A stretch of 64,000 bases of DNA from Desulfofustis sp. PB-SRB1 (GTDB taxonomy: Bacteria; Desulfobacterota; Desulfobulbia; Desulfobulbales; Desulfocapsaceae): NCBI GenBank assembly GCA_016722945.1, contig JAEQMT010000065.1:18235-82234 (forward strand), read 5' to 3'. Below, piece after piece: positions 43,970 to 52,710 of the stretch. The translations under genes were made by a program, and so were the position numbers. Position 1 is the stretch's first letter, and each line of letters opens with the position of its first letter. The notes under the pieces are model-generated. The model searched no databases and was not told where the DNA came from. It worked only from the letters and a program-made list of their open reading frames with translations.

Positions 43970-44416
43970 GACTGACACATGCTAGATCTCACCATAACGG
44001 AAGTTGTGGCTGTATCTGGAGCTAATTTTTTTGATAATTGCCACATTCGTGATCAACGCACGCCTGGCAAAAAAAAAAACAAATCGGTTAATACCATCTT
44101 AATCCTAACCTTCATCTTTTGCTGATTCCTCGCTTTTAGCCTATATCGCAATTTCTGAACTTACGAAATCAACTAGAATTGCTATTTCTGAAACCTACAA
44201 TATGTTTGAAACAGAACTGGTTTGTATTTTGTTATACATTATCATAGTCAATCTGTTCTTCTATTCATGTTCCTATATATTTTCTTTACTCGGCCGACGA
44301 AGAATAACCGTTTTATAGACCTTTTCCGATACTGTAAGACCAATTTTCCCAGTAAGAATCGACGATATCTATTTTCCTGACTCATAATTTTCCTGAATCA
44401 GCCAGAGCACTACTCC
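43970..44416. other. AT-rich non-coding gap
   Basis: No ORF of credible length and no RNA gene. It is visibly richer in A and T than its neighbours, contains a run of eleven A (near 44075) and a pair of direct repeats with ATTTCTGAA cores about 34 bp apart (near 44150 and 44184), plus TTTTCCTGA twice before 44400. It likely holds the promoter region of the ligase-associated cluster, but no -35/-10 pair is certain. Confidence 0.45.
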
Positions 44417-45421
44417 ATGCTTATCCAGCACACCTCACGCGGGCTTTATTGTCCGGCCGGTGATTTTTATATTGACCCGTGGCTGCCGGTTCCTCGGGCC
44501 GTTATTACCCATGCCCATGGTGATCATGCCCGGTTTGGCTGCGATTCGTATCTCTGTGCGGCGCCGGGCGTAGAACCGCTTTCTTTGCGGGTGGAAGGAA
44601 TCATCCAGCTCATTGGTTATGGTGAGCAGATCAGTATCAACGGGGTCAGGGTTTCACTGCATCCTGCCGGGCATGTGCTGGGCTCCGCCCAGGTAAGAGT
44701 GGAGGTGAAAGGCGAGGTATGGGTTGTTTCAGGCGATTACAAACGTGAACCTGATCCTACCTGTGCACCGTTTGAGGTCGTTTCCTGCCACACCTTCATT
44801 ACCGAATCGACCTTTGGGTTGCCGGTCTACCGATGGCCGGCGGGAGAGCGCGTAATCACCCAGATATATGAGTGGTGGAGTGAAAACGCAGCGGCGGGCC
44901 GCCCGTCGGTGCTGTTGAGTTACGTGATGGGCAAGTCTCAGAGGATTCTGGCCATGCTCGGCGAATATGACGAGTTGCCCGGTCCCGTCTATGCCCATGG
45001 CGCCCTCCAGCAGATGAACGAGGCCTACCGGCGGGCCGGTATTGCGCTAATGGATGCACCAAATCCTGTGTCGGTGGCAAATAACACGGATGTTTTTACC
45101 ACTGCCCTGGTTCTGGCGCCGCCCAGTGCTCAATCATCCAGCTGGCTCAAACGATTCAAAGGCTGCGCGGTTGGCCGGGTGTCGGGCTGGATGCGGATTC
45201 GCGGCCGAAGGCGCCGCCTGGCACTGGACAAGGGGTTTGTCATGTCTGATCACGCCGACTGGCCGGCCCTGCTTACTACCATCTCCGAAACCGGCGCCGA
45301 ACGGGTAATTGCTACCCACGGCAACGGCTCTGCCCTCACCCGCTTTCTTGTGGAACAGGGCGTATGTGCCGAGGCCTGGACGGATAAAGAGTGGCCTGAA
45401 GGTGAGGAGCAAGTCCAATGA
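44417..45421 (+). CDS. Ligase-associated DNA exonuclease (metallo-beta-lactamase fold)
   Basis: 334 residues. ITHAHGDHARFG near residue 30 is the HxHxDH metal motif, HPAGHVLGSAQVRVE and VVSGDYKREPDPTCAPFE follow, and MSDHADWPALL is the beta-CASP-type motif. This belongs to the SNM1/Pso2-like nuclease family of the four-gene bacterial repair cluster, with the ATP-dependent ligase, an Lhr-like helicase and PdeM. It is expected to process DNA ends for repair. The ATGA overlap with the ligase gene (45418-45421) shows tight coupling. Confidence 0.92.
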   Translation: MLIQHTSRGLYCPAGDFYIDPWLPVPRAVITHAHGDHARFGCDSYLCAAPGVEPLSLRVEGIIQLIGYGEQISINGVRVSLHPAGHVLGSAQVRVEVKGEVWVVSGDYKREPDPTCAPFEVVSCHTFITESTFGLPVYRWPAGERVITQIYEWWSENAAAGRPSVLLSYVMGKSQRILAMLGEYDELPGPVYAHGALQQMNEAYRRAGIALMDAPNPVSVANNTDVFTTALVLAPPSAQSSSWLKRFKGCAVGRVSGWMRIRGRRRRLALDKGFVMSDHADWPALLTTISETGAERVIATHGNGSALTRFLVEQGVCAEAWTDKEWPEGEEQVQ

Positions 45422-47031
45422 AACGCTTTATCCAGCTCTACCTGGAGTTGGACTCCACCAACAAGACTTCGCGCAAAGAGACTGCTCTGATATCTTATTT
45501 TCAGGATGCGCCGCCGCGTGACGCTGCCTGGGTGGTCACCTATCTCATTGGTAAACGACCACGCACCGCCATCACCGCTAAACATGTACGAATGGCCGCC
45601 ATTGAGGCCGCCTCGATTCCACCCTGGCTCTTTGAGGAATCCTATGAGGCGGTTGGTGATCTGGCGGAAACGGTATCCCTGCTCCTGGACGATCAGGACA
45701 GAACGACCTCCGGCACTCTGAGCCATTGGATCGAGGATAGATTGATTACCCGCACAACCGCCGATGACCAGGAAAAAGTCACCACCCTTCGTGGCTGGTG
45801 GGATGAGCTTGATCAATCGGGCCGATTCGTTCTGACCAAGCTGATTACCGGCGGCTGGCGGGTGGGCGTGTCGCAGCGGCTGATAACCCGCGCCCTGGCA
45901 CAAACCTTTGATTTGCCGGTCGATATCGTAGCGCACCGGTTGATGGGGCGATGGCAGCCTGATGATGGGTTTTATGAACGGCTCACCGCATCTGATACCC
46001 GCGATGCCGAGGCCGGCAAGCCGTATCCATTTTTCCTGGCTTCCCCACTGGAAGAGGACCTGGCAACATTGGGAGATTGCCGAGACTGGCTGGTGGAATG
46101 GAAATGGGACGGAATTCGCGCCCAGATCATCAAGCGGTGTGATCAGGTGTTTATCTGGTCGCGCGGAGAGGAGCTGGTGTCGGAGCAGTTCCCCGAACTG
46201 GTAGCCGCCGCCGGAGCGTTACCCAACGGTACCGTACTTGATGGAGAGATCTGCGCGTACTCAAAAGAAAGCTCCCCCCACCCAAAAGTTCTGCCCTTTA
46301 ACGAACTGCAGCGACGGCTTGGCCGCAAGACGGTGGGAAAGAAACTGCTTGGTGAAGTACCGGTGATGCTTTTGGCATACGATCTTTTGGAACATGGCGG
46401 CATCGATATTCGCGGCACGGCATGCAGCGACAGGCGAAACCTGCTGGCGGTGCTGGTGCGGAACATCAATCAAGACGACACCATTAGCATCTCCGCCGAA
46501 GTGAACGGGGCAAGCTGGGATGAGTTCAGCACCCTGCATCAATCAAGCAGGGAACGGCTGGTGGAGGGATTTGTCATCAAAGACAGACAATCCCCCTATG
46601 GGGTCGGCCGTCGGCGCGGCAGCTGGTGGAAATTCAAGGTTGATCCCTACACCATCGACGCGGTGCTGCTCTATGCCCAGCGCGGCCACGGCCGGCGTGC
46701 CAGTCTCTACACCGATTACACCTTTGGGGTCTGGCAGGATGATCAGCTCATCACCATCGCCAAGGCCTATTCCGGTCTCAACGACGCTGAAATCAGAGAA
46801 GTTGATCGGTTCGTGCGGCAAAACACCATAGAGAGATTCGGACCGGTACGCTCTGTGAATCCAACCCTGGTGATGGAGCTCAGTTTTGAGGCAATTCAGC
46901 GCTCGTCACGCCACAAATCAGGCATTGCCGTGCGCTTTCCACGGATCAGCAGATGGCGTCGCGACAAAAAACCTCCCGATGCCGACACCATAGAAACCAT
47001 TATGGCCCTGCTGCCGTCACCGAAGCGCTGA
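45418..47031 (+). CDS. ATP-dependent DNA ligase (cluster-associated)
   Basis: 537 residues. The N-terminal DNA-binding domain (MKRFIQLYLELDSTNKTSRKETALISYF) is followed by the nucleotidyltransferase domain: catalytic motif I EWKWDGIRAQ with Lys near residue 229, WSRGEELVSEQFPE, LDGEICAY, LLAYDLLEHGG, LVEGFVIKD and WWKFKVDPYTIDAVLLYAQRGHG. It seals nicks using ATP, unlike the usual NAD-dependent LigA. Second gene of the ligase-associated repair cluster, starting inside the preceding gene's stop. Confidence 0.95.
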   Translation: MKRFIQLYLELDSTNKTSRKETALISYFQDAPPRDAAWVVTYLIGKRPRTAITAKHVRMAAIEAASIPPWLFEESYEAVGDLAETVSLLLDDQDRTTSGTLSHWIEDRLITRTTADDQEKVTTLRGWWDELDQSGRFVLTKLITGGWRVGVSQRLITRALAQTFDLPVDIVAHRLMGRWQPDDGFYERLTASDTRDAEAGKPYPFFLASPLEEDLATLGDCRDWLVEWKWDGIRAQIIKRCDQVFIWSRGEELVSEQFPELVAAAGALPNGTVLDGEICAYSKESSPHPKVLPFNELQRRLGRKTVGKKLLGEVPVMLLAYDLLEHGGIDIRGTACSDRRNLLAVLVRNINQDDTISISAEVNGASWDEFSTLHQSSRERLVEGFVIKDRQSPYGVGRRRGSWWKFKVDPYTIDAVLLYAQRGHGRRASLYTDYTFGVWQDDQLITIAKAYSGLNDAEIREVDRFVRQNTIERFGPVRSVNPTLVMELSFEAIQRSSRHKSGIAVRFPRISRWRRDKKPPDADTIETIMALLPSPKR

Positions 47032-47035
47032 AATA

Positions 47036-47944
47036 GTGGATTCTGACCTTTCTATCCGCCGCGACCACTGGTTTTCCCGGCACAACTGGCAGCCCTTTGA
47101 TTTCCAGAAAGAGGTGTGGCAGGCCATGGCCGCCGGAGAGTCGGGTCTGTTGCACGCCCCCACCGGCATGGGCAAAACCCTTGCCGTCTGGTTTGGAACC
47201 CTGACAAGGCTGGAACAGAGCGGTTACAGCGGACTAAGCGTGGTCTGGCTGACCCCGCTGCGTGCCCTGGCTGCCGATACGGCGGCGGCGCTTACCGAAG
47301 TCTTGCCCGATTGCACGGTAAGCCCGCGCGTCGAGGTACGAACTGGAGACACCTCGGCCCATCGCAAGCAGAAGCAGGAAAAGAAGATGCCGGAGGTTCT
47401 GGTTACCACCCCGGAAAGTCTCACCCTGCTGCTCACCAGGACGCACGCCGGCAAGACCATGCGTAACCTGCAGGTTGTGATCGTTGATGAATGGCACGAA
47501 CTGCTCGGCTCCAAGCGCGGCATCCAGACCGAACTGGCCCTTGCCCGCCTGCGCCTTTTTGCTCCCGATCTTTTGATCTGGGGGCTATCGGCAACCCTGG
47601 CCAATCTTGATGAGGCACTTTTTCACCTGCTTGGCACCGGCCCCGAGCAACAGCCGCGTCCGGGTCGCCTCATCTCCGCCGCCGTTGAAAAACTAATGGT
47701 CATCGATGCGCTGCTGCCGGCTTCCACCCAGCGTTTTCCCTGGGCCGGACATCTGGGATTGAATATGGTGGATGCGGTGCTGGCCGAACTCGAAGATGCC
47801 CAAACCGCGCTCGTCTTCACCAATACCCGATCCCAGTGCGAACTCTGGTATCAGGCCATCAGCGAGGCACGTCCGCAATGGCCCATCGGTTGCACCACGG
47901 TTCATTATCGACGGGCGAGCGCACCCGGGCCGAACAGGGCTTGA
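47036..47944 (+). pseudogene. Ligase-associated DEXH helicase (Lhr-like), N-terminal part, frameshifted
   Basis: 302 residues, GTG start 5 nt after the ligase stop. The helicase domain 1 is intact: WQAMAAGESGLLHAPTGMGKTLAVWFG (Walker A), LSVVWLTPLRALAADT, VLVTTPESLTLLL, VIVDEWHELLGSKRG (DEWH box) and LIWGLSATLANLDEAL. Then the frame breaks near 47885 and the continuing protein is in frame 47836-49473. Joined length about 812 residues is normal for the family. Confidence 0.88.
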
Positions 47945-49473
47945 AAGACGGCAGTCTGAAGTTGGTGGTCTGCACCTCCAGCCTCGATCTCGGGGTTGAT
48001 TTTTCCCCGGTGGATCGAGTGTTGCAGGTGGGCAGCCCAAAAGGGGTGGCAAGATTACTGCAACGTGCCGGCCGCAGCGGCCACGGGCCGGGCCGAACGA
48101 GCCGGGTCACCTGTGTACCGGCATCCGCGTTTGAACTGATCGAGGCCGCCGCCGCCCGTGCCGCGGCGCTGGCCGGGCAGATAGAGGGAAGAATGGTCTA
48201 TCAGGCGCCCCTTGACGTGCTTGTCCAGCACGCCGTCAGCATGGCACTGAGCGGCGGTTTCGATCCCGATGAGCTCTATGGTGAAATCACGGCAACCGCT
48301 GCCTATCACGATCTGCCTAAAGAGCGGTGGCAGTGGCTGCTTACTTTTCTGGTAAGCGGCGGCCAAACCTTAGCGGCCTACTCCGAGTATCATAAACTGG
48401 TATGCCGCAATGGTCGCTATGTCGTAGAGGATGCAACCATCGCCCGCCGGCACCGGATGTCCATCGGCACCATCGTTAGCGACAACATGGTGCAGGTTCG
48501 ATATGCCCGCGGCGGCAGTCTCGGCAGCGTTGAAGAAAGTTTTATCGCCAAGCTCTTTCCCGGTGACCGGTTCAGCTTTGGCGGCAAATCCCTGGAACTG
48601 GTGCGGGTACATAACATGGTGGCATATGTCCGTTCCACCACCAGGAGCGGCAAGGTTCCCGTCTGGTACGGCGGCCGTATGCCGCTTTCTTCCCAACTTG
48701 CCCAGGCGGTGTGTGAAAAGCTGGACGAAGCGGCCAATGATATCTACCGCGATCCCGAAATGAAATTCGTCCAGCCGATTCTCGAGCTACAACGCCGCTG
48801 GTCCGCCATCCCACGACTGGGACAGATCCTTTGCGAGCGGATCACATCGCGGGAAGGCCACCACCTGTTTCTCTATCCCTTTGGCGGCCGTCTTGTCCAT
48901 GAGGGTTTGGCGGCGCTGCTCGCCCACCGGCTGGCGGCACGCACACCGCTCACTATCTCCTGGTCGATCAACGATTACGGAATCGAGTTGCTCTGCTCCA
49001 CCGAACCGCCCTTTACCGAAGCACTGGCATCCGGGCTCTTTTCATCAGAACATCTGGGCGCCGATATCATGGCCAGCCTCAACGGCACCGAGCTTGCCAA
49101 AAGCAGGTTTCGGGAGATCGCCAGGATAGCGGGTCTGGTATTTGAGGGATATCCCGGCAAATCAAAAACCGCCCGCCAGATTCAGACCACCAGTTCACTG
49201 ATATTTGATGTATTTTCCCGATACGATCCGGATCATCCCCTGCTCAAACAGTCGTACCGGGAGGTGCTCGATCGCCAACTCGAACACTCCCGCCTGATGC
49301 AGACGCTGAAGAACATTGAATCATCGGAGTTGCTGGTGACGGAACCGGCGCGGATGACGCCGCTTGCTTTTCCGCTCATGGTTGACCGGCTGCGCGAAAA
49401 ACTCACCTCGGAAAAGTTACAGGATCGTATAGCCCGGATGTTGGCTAAGCTGGAAAAACAGGCTGACCGTTGA
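47836..49473 (+). pseudogene. Ligase-associated DEXH helicase (Lhr-like), C-terminal part, frameshifted
   Basis: The protein truly continues from about LHHGSLSTGERTRAEQ (near 47885), with helicase domain 2 KLVVCTSSLDLGVDFSPVDRVLQVGSPKGVARLLQRAGRSGHGPG, then a large Lhr-type C-terminal region to 49473. The preceding residues in this frame (from 47836) are spurious overlap. One missing base between GCAATGGCCCATCGG and TTGCACCACGG would restore the reading frame. Either an inactivating indel or an assembly error; the length and all motifs on both sides are preserved, which argues against old decay. Confidence 0.88.
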
Positions 49474-49476
49474 TCT

Positions 49477-50142
49477 ATGGGGGAGCAAACGGATTACCTT
49501 CACACGGTCGCCGGTCAGACCCTGCAATTGATGGCTGCGCGATGCGCCTACTGGCGCGAACAAGATACCCTGCTTGCCGCGGATCTGCATCTGGGCAAAG
49601 AGGGCACCTTGCAGTCCGCCGGGATTGCAGTGCCTCAAGGCCCTACCACCGAAACCCTGGGCAGGCTGACGGTTGCCTTACGAAAAACGGGTGCCGGCCG
49701 CCTTATAGTTCTTGGCGATCTCTTTCACGGGGCCGGCTCCATCGAGGCGCTGGCAGATGTATTTACCGACTGGCGCCGAGCGCACCGCGAACTGGCCATC
49801 GAACTCACCAGCGCCAGTCATGACCGCTGGAGCGGTACCATCCCGGCTCAGTGGCGAATCACCGAGCAGGGCATGGTGATGACCGCGGAGCCGTTTGCCT
49901 TTACTCACTACCCCGAGCCTCTGAGCGGGTTTTACACCCTTGCCGGCCATCTTCACCCCGGGGTGGCGCTCGCCGACTTTCCTGGTAACAAACTCTACCT
50001 GCCCTGCTTTCATTTTACCGAAACTATTGGTGTTCTACCCGCTTTTGGCGGTTTCACCGGTGTGGCGCCCATCAGCCGCGGTCCCGGCGACCACTGCTTC
50101 GCCATCGTCGACACCATGGTGATTCCGATTCCTCATCGGTAA
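49477..50142 (+). CDS. pdeM: Ligase-associated DNA damage response endonuclease PdeM
   Basis: 221 residues of the metallophosphoesterase PdeM, the fourth gene in the ligase-associated cluster. LLAADLHLGKEG holds the first metal ligands, VLGDLFHGAG the second block, AGHLHPGVAL the last His pair and LPCFHFTETIGVLPAFGGFTG the C-terminal hallmark. The usual GNHD block reads ASHDRW here, so the ligand Asn appears replaced by Ser, which may alter metal binding. Follows the helicase gene by 3 nt. A MITE-like repeat starts 5 nt after the stop. Confidence 0.9.
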   Translation: MGEQTDYLHTVAGQTLQLMAARCAYWREQDTLLAADLHLGKEGTLQSAGIAVPQGPTTETLGRLTVALRKTGAGRLIVLGDLFHGAGSIEALADVFTDWRRAHRELAIELTSASHDRWSGTIPAQWRITEQGMVMTAEPFAFTHYPEPLSGFYTLAGHLHPGVALADFPGNKLYLPCFHFTETIGVLPAFGGFTGVAPISRGPGDHCFAIVDTMVIPIPHR

Positions 50143-50147
50143 AGAGA

Positions 50148-50304
50148 GATGGCGTCGTAAAAACTTCGCTCTACGTCGTCGTGGGATCGTTTTGACTTCT
50201 CGACGTACCACATGTACGCCTGCGAGGTCAAAACGACCACCACTCCTAGTAGACTTATTACTTAGCCATCTTAGCCTGCAAGTCTGACTTTTTACGACTT
50301 CATC
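50148..50304 (+). repeat. Family 1 MITE-like element, copy D (different core)
   Basis: Same ends as the other copies (GATGGCGTCGTAAAAAC ... TTTTTACGACTTCATC) but an unrelated interior built on the palindrome TCGTTTTGAC / GTCAAAACGA and CGTAC / GTACG. Flanks AAGAGA and AAGAAA resemble a 6 bp target duplication with one mismatch. Confidence 0.8.
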
Positions 50305-50506
50305 AAGAAAAAGGATCGGAACGGGTAACCGGGAAACGGCAATCTGACAGATACATGATACGTGTATCAGGAAACAGTAGTGAGCAATCCTGATTACGGT
50401 GATTACATTAGTAAATCAAATCGGGCTGCCTCATAGAACAGCCACCACTGCCGGCCGTAACGCAAACCGCCGGCAACCACCTGTCAGCACGCAAAAAGGA
50501 GCATGT

Positions 50507-50989
50507 ATGAACCATATAAAACACACCCTGTCAGCAGCGGCCATGGGGTTGATCCTGTTAACCGCCGCCGTATCCCACAGCGTCTCAGTGGGTGATATGG
50601 CGCCACCCTTTACCGCCACCTCCACCCAAGGCGAGATTTCCTTGGCGGACTACAAAGGCACAAACAACGTTGTCGTGGCCTTTTACTTTGCCATTTTCAC
50701 CCCCGTCTGAAGCAACGAGGTACTCGCATTCCAGCGTGATCTGGAAGAATTTCAAAAGCACGATGCAGTGATCATCGGCGTCAGCCCCGATAAGATGGAA
50801 GCACTGGAAAAATTCGCCACCCAGGAAAACATCGAGTTTCCCCTGGTGTCGGATATGGATACGGCAGTTAGAGATCTCTACGCGGGCGGCAGAATCACTT
50901 ACCTGATCGATAAAGAAGGCGTTGTCAGGTTCATCAGCGAAGGTGTGCCCAACAACGATCAACTGCTCGAAGAGCTGAAGAACATGTAG
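50507..50989 (+). CDS. Exported selenocysteine-containing peroxiredoxin (AhpC/TSA-like), UGA read-through at 50708
   Basis: One continuous 160-residue frame if the in-frame TGA at 50708-50710 is read as selenocysteine (residue 68). N-terminus MNHIKHTLSAAAMGLILLTAAVSHSVS is a signal peptide; then VGDMAPPFTATSTQGEISLADYKG and NVVVAFYFAIFTPVU, then the thioredoxin-fold remainder VIIGVSPDKMEALEKFATQENIEFPLVSDMDTAVRDLY and ITYLIDKEGVVRFIS. The U sits where peroxiredoxins have the peroxidatic Cys, with Thr three residues before it. No Cys follows, so it resembles a one-Sec enzyme. AAAGGAG precedes ATG 50507. A SECIS-like hairpin follows the UGA. Confidence 0.85.
50708..50746 (+). promoter_or_regulatory. 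UGA(Sec) codon and SECIS-like hairpin
   Basis: After the TGA at 50708-50710, TTCCAG (50729-50734) pairs with CTGGAA (50741-50746) around the loop CGTGAT, with G in the second loop position followed by T (U). The loop starts 24 nt after the UGA, inside the range usual for bacterial SECIS elements (about 16-37 nt). SelB would be recruited there. Confidence 0.75.
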
Positions 50990-51064
50990 ATCAGCGGGCG
51001 AAAATAAGCTGATTGATCCAGGAGAACAATAGCTTATGCCTATCCAAACAACCCACTGACCGAA

Positions 51065-51110
51065 CGAAGAGATTGACCCCGATCGATCAAATGATCAATC
51101 TCTTCGATTT
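51065..51110 (+). terminator. Putative terminator after the peroxiredoxin gene
   Basis: CGAAGAGATTGA (51065-51076) pairs perfectly with TCAATCTCTTCG (51095-51106), followed by ATTT. The T-run is weak, so the hairpin may act as an mRNA 3' end rather than a full terminator. Confidence 0.55.
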
Positions 51111-51202
51111 CTTGGCAGAGGTAATTGATAATTTGGAGAAAACAAAGGTTACCGGCAGGTGGCTTTTTTGCAACAAAAGCTCCGTGTTCTTCGTTTAACT
51201 GT

Positions 51203-51362
51203 GATGAACTCGTAAAAACCTCGAACTTGCTTGCTAACGTCATTCCCGCCCTCGATAACAACACTCAAGGGCAGGCTGCAACGGGAATCCAGTAATTTCA
51301 AATGATTATTGATTTCGATTCAACTCCACAATGACCGTAATTGGGGTTTTTACGAAGCCATC
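51203..51362 (+). repeat. Family 1 MITE-like element, copy E (long-loop type)
   Basis: GATGAACTCGTAAAAAC to GTTTTTACGAAGCCATC, with the long CCCTCGATAACAACACTCAAGGG loop. AACTGT is repeated exactly on both sides (51197-51202 and 51363-51368), a perfect 6 bp target duplication. It ends at the stop codon of the PepSY gene. Confidence 0.93.
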
Positions 51363-51915
51363 AACTGTAGAGCCAGAGGAAAAACAAAGGTATTACAAAA
51401 CCGACTCCCACTAGCCATTTCCCTCTGCCTGCCAACCCTTTTTTTCCTTTCAAGATAAAAAGCCCACTCACGGCCAGCAACCCGAGGCTGACCGCATAAA
51501 GATCGGCGAACCATGTCCACAGCTTCTTGGGGTGATTGAGGTGGAGAAAATTTGCCTCGTATAGAAAAGGACGCTTAGTGGATTTTTCCTGAAAAACAGA
51601 CCCCGTATTCAAATCAACGGTGATATTGTTGTTAACAACAAAAATTTTCAGCGTATCCGCATCTTGCCGATAGACGTTTTTCAGCTCTGACGTTTCCCCT
51701 AACTGCTCCAGCACCGAACTGGTGAGTGCCTCATTATCCGCCGACTCGATTCCCGCTAAATTGACGGATGAGACAATTTTTTCCAAAACATACGTTGGGT
51801 TCCAGTCCTGGATGTGATTTACGGCGACCCCGGATATGGCATAGATGATGGTCAGTCCAAAGCAAAGATAGCCGAGGTCGCGATGAATGATAATGTTGAA
51901 TTTACGCCACTTCAT
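51361..51915 (-). CDS. PepSY-associated membrane protein
   Basis: 184 residues. An N-terminal helix with KFNIIIHRDLGYLCFGLTIIYAISGVAVNH (the HRxxGY/GxxxNH helix of PepSY-TM proteins), a periplasmic PepSY-like segment (residues about 40-130), then two helices (LYAVSLGLLAVSGLFIL and WLVGVGFVIPLFFLW). Function within the PepSY-TM family is often redox or metal-linked. The C-terminal stop TGA is created at the junction with the MITE-like copy E, so its original 3' end may be altered. Confidence 0.8.
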   Translation of the reverse strand: MKWRKFNIIIHRDLGYLCFGLTIIYAISGVAVNHIQDWNPTYVLEKIVSSVNLAGIESADNEALTSSVLEQLGETSELKNVYRQDADTLKIFVVNNNITVDLNTGSVFQEKSTKRPFLYEANFLHLNHPKKLWTWFADLYAVSLGLLAVSGLFILKGKKGLAGRGKWLVGVGFVIPLFFLWLYS

Positions 51916-51931
51916 GGCGAGTGATTCCCCG

Positions 51932-52393
51932 CTATCCCTCTATTTCGGCACCAATGCCCCTGAGTCGGATCATTCTCTCATCGGTGACCGTATCTGGATC
52001 AAATGGCTGCCCTTTCTCTTCGGCCAGGTGCTGGAGGTAAGAAATCATCTGCTCGCGTGAGAGTTTGAGTTCTTCCACGACCCCTTCAACAGCCGCCATC
52101 CGACCCGAGGCACTCATGGGAAAGACAATCTCGCCATCCGTCACTTTTACCTGTATTTTTTCACCCTGACGATCTCCGGCAACATAGACCCAGCATCCCC
52201 GTTTAGCGCACACGTCAATAATCAGTCCTTCAACCCGTACGGTTTTGCCGACATAGGCGTCAGGGTCGTCGAGAATCGCCGAAACCGGGGTGGCTTCCTG
52301 AATCGATACCCCCTTACCGTAGATTTCGGTTTTTGCCTGCAGTGGTAAGGCTCCAAGCACAAGAAGCCAAAACATCAGAACTATTTTTTTCAT
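51932..52393 (-). CDS. DUF4920-like secreted protein
   Basis: About 153 residues from ATG 52393. Signal peptide MKKIVLMFWLLVLGALPLQAK, then GKGVSIQEATPVSAILDDPDAYVGKTVRVEGLIIDVCAKRGCWVYVAGDRQGEKIQVKVTDGEIVFPMSASGRMAAVEG. The DVCxxxGCW two-Cys motif and overall layout match DUF4920, periplasmic proteins of unknown function. GGAG precedes the start. It overlaps no neighbour; the PepSY gene follows after 16 nt, so the two may be one operon. Confidence 0.85.
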   Translation of the reverse strand: MKKIVLMFWLLVLGALPLQAKTEIYGKGVSIQEATPVSAILDDPDAYVGKTVRVEGLIIDVCAKRGCWVYVAGDRQGEKIQVKVTDGEIVFPMSASGRMAAVEGVVEELKLSREQMISYLQHLAEEKGQPFDPDTVTDERMIRLRGIGAEIEG

Positions 52394-52420
52394 GGGTTTC
52401 TCCATATCTTCTGATAAAAT

Positions 52421-52556
52421 GGATGCCTTGAGAAGTGAGAATTTTCGTTCGCACTCAAGGCGTGAAAGAATTTGTGTCTCAGGCCTCGTTGCACCCGAGG
52501 ATAAAGTTTATTGGACAGCACGGAAGGTGGACAAAAAGCCATTTTTCAGGGTTCGC
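52421..52556 (+). repeat. Family 2 MITE-like element, copy 3
   Basis: GGATGCCTTGAGAAGTGAGAATTTTCG at the left to CCATTTTTCAGGGTTCGC at the right, near-matching the family inverted repeat. No clear target duplication, so the copy is probably old. It lies between the DUF4920 gene and the AsmA gene. Confidence 0.7.
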
Positions 52557-52710
52557 GTCTATTTAACACCGAAGACCCGAGCATAATAAGTATGTTTCGC
52601 GCAAATACTATCTGCTTGCCTGTATTGCAATTACCTGCTGAGTGGGCATATCACATAGTGTAATTGTTACCCATGGCCGGCGCTCTACCTCTACCTCTTG
52701 TTAATCCGCC

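Noticed and set aside
50708..50710. Treating the TGA in the peroxiredoxin as a nonsense mutation or frameshift pseudogene
   Set aside because: Coding continues without any frame change, the stop replaces exactly the catalytic position, and a SECIS-like hairpin follows at the right distance.
51013..51198. A 61-codon ORF after the peroxiredoxin gene
   Set aside because: No ribosome-binding site or family, and most of it is the terminator hairpin.
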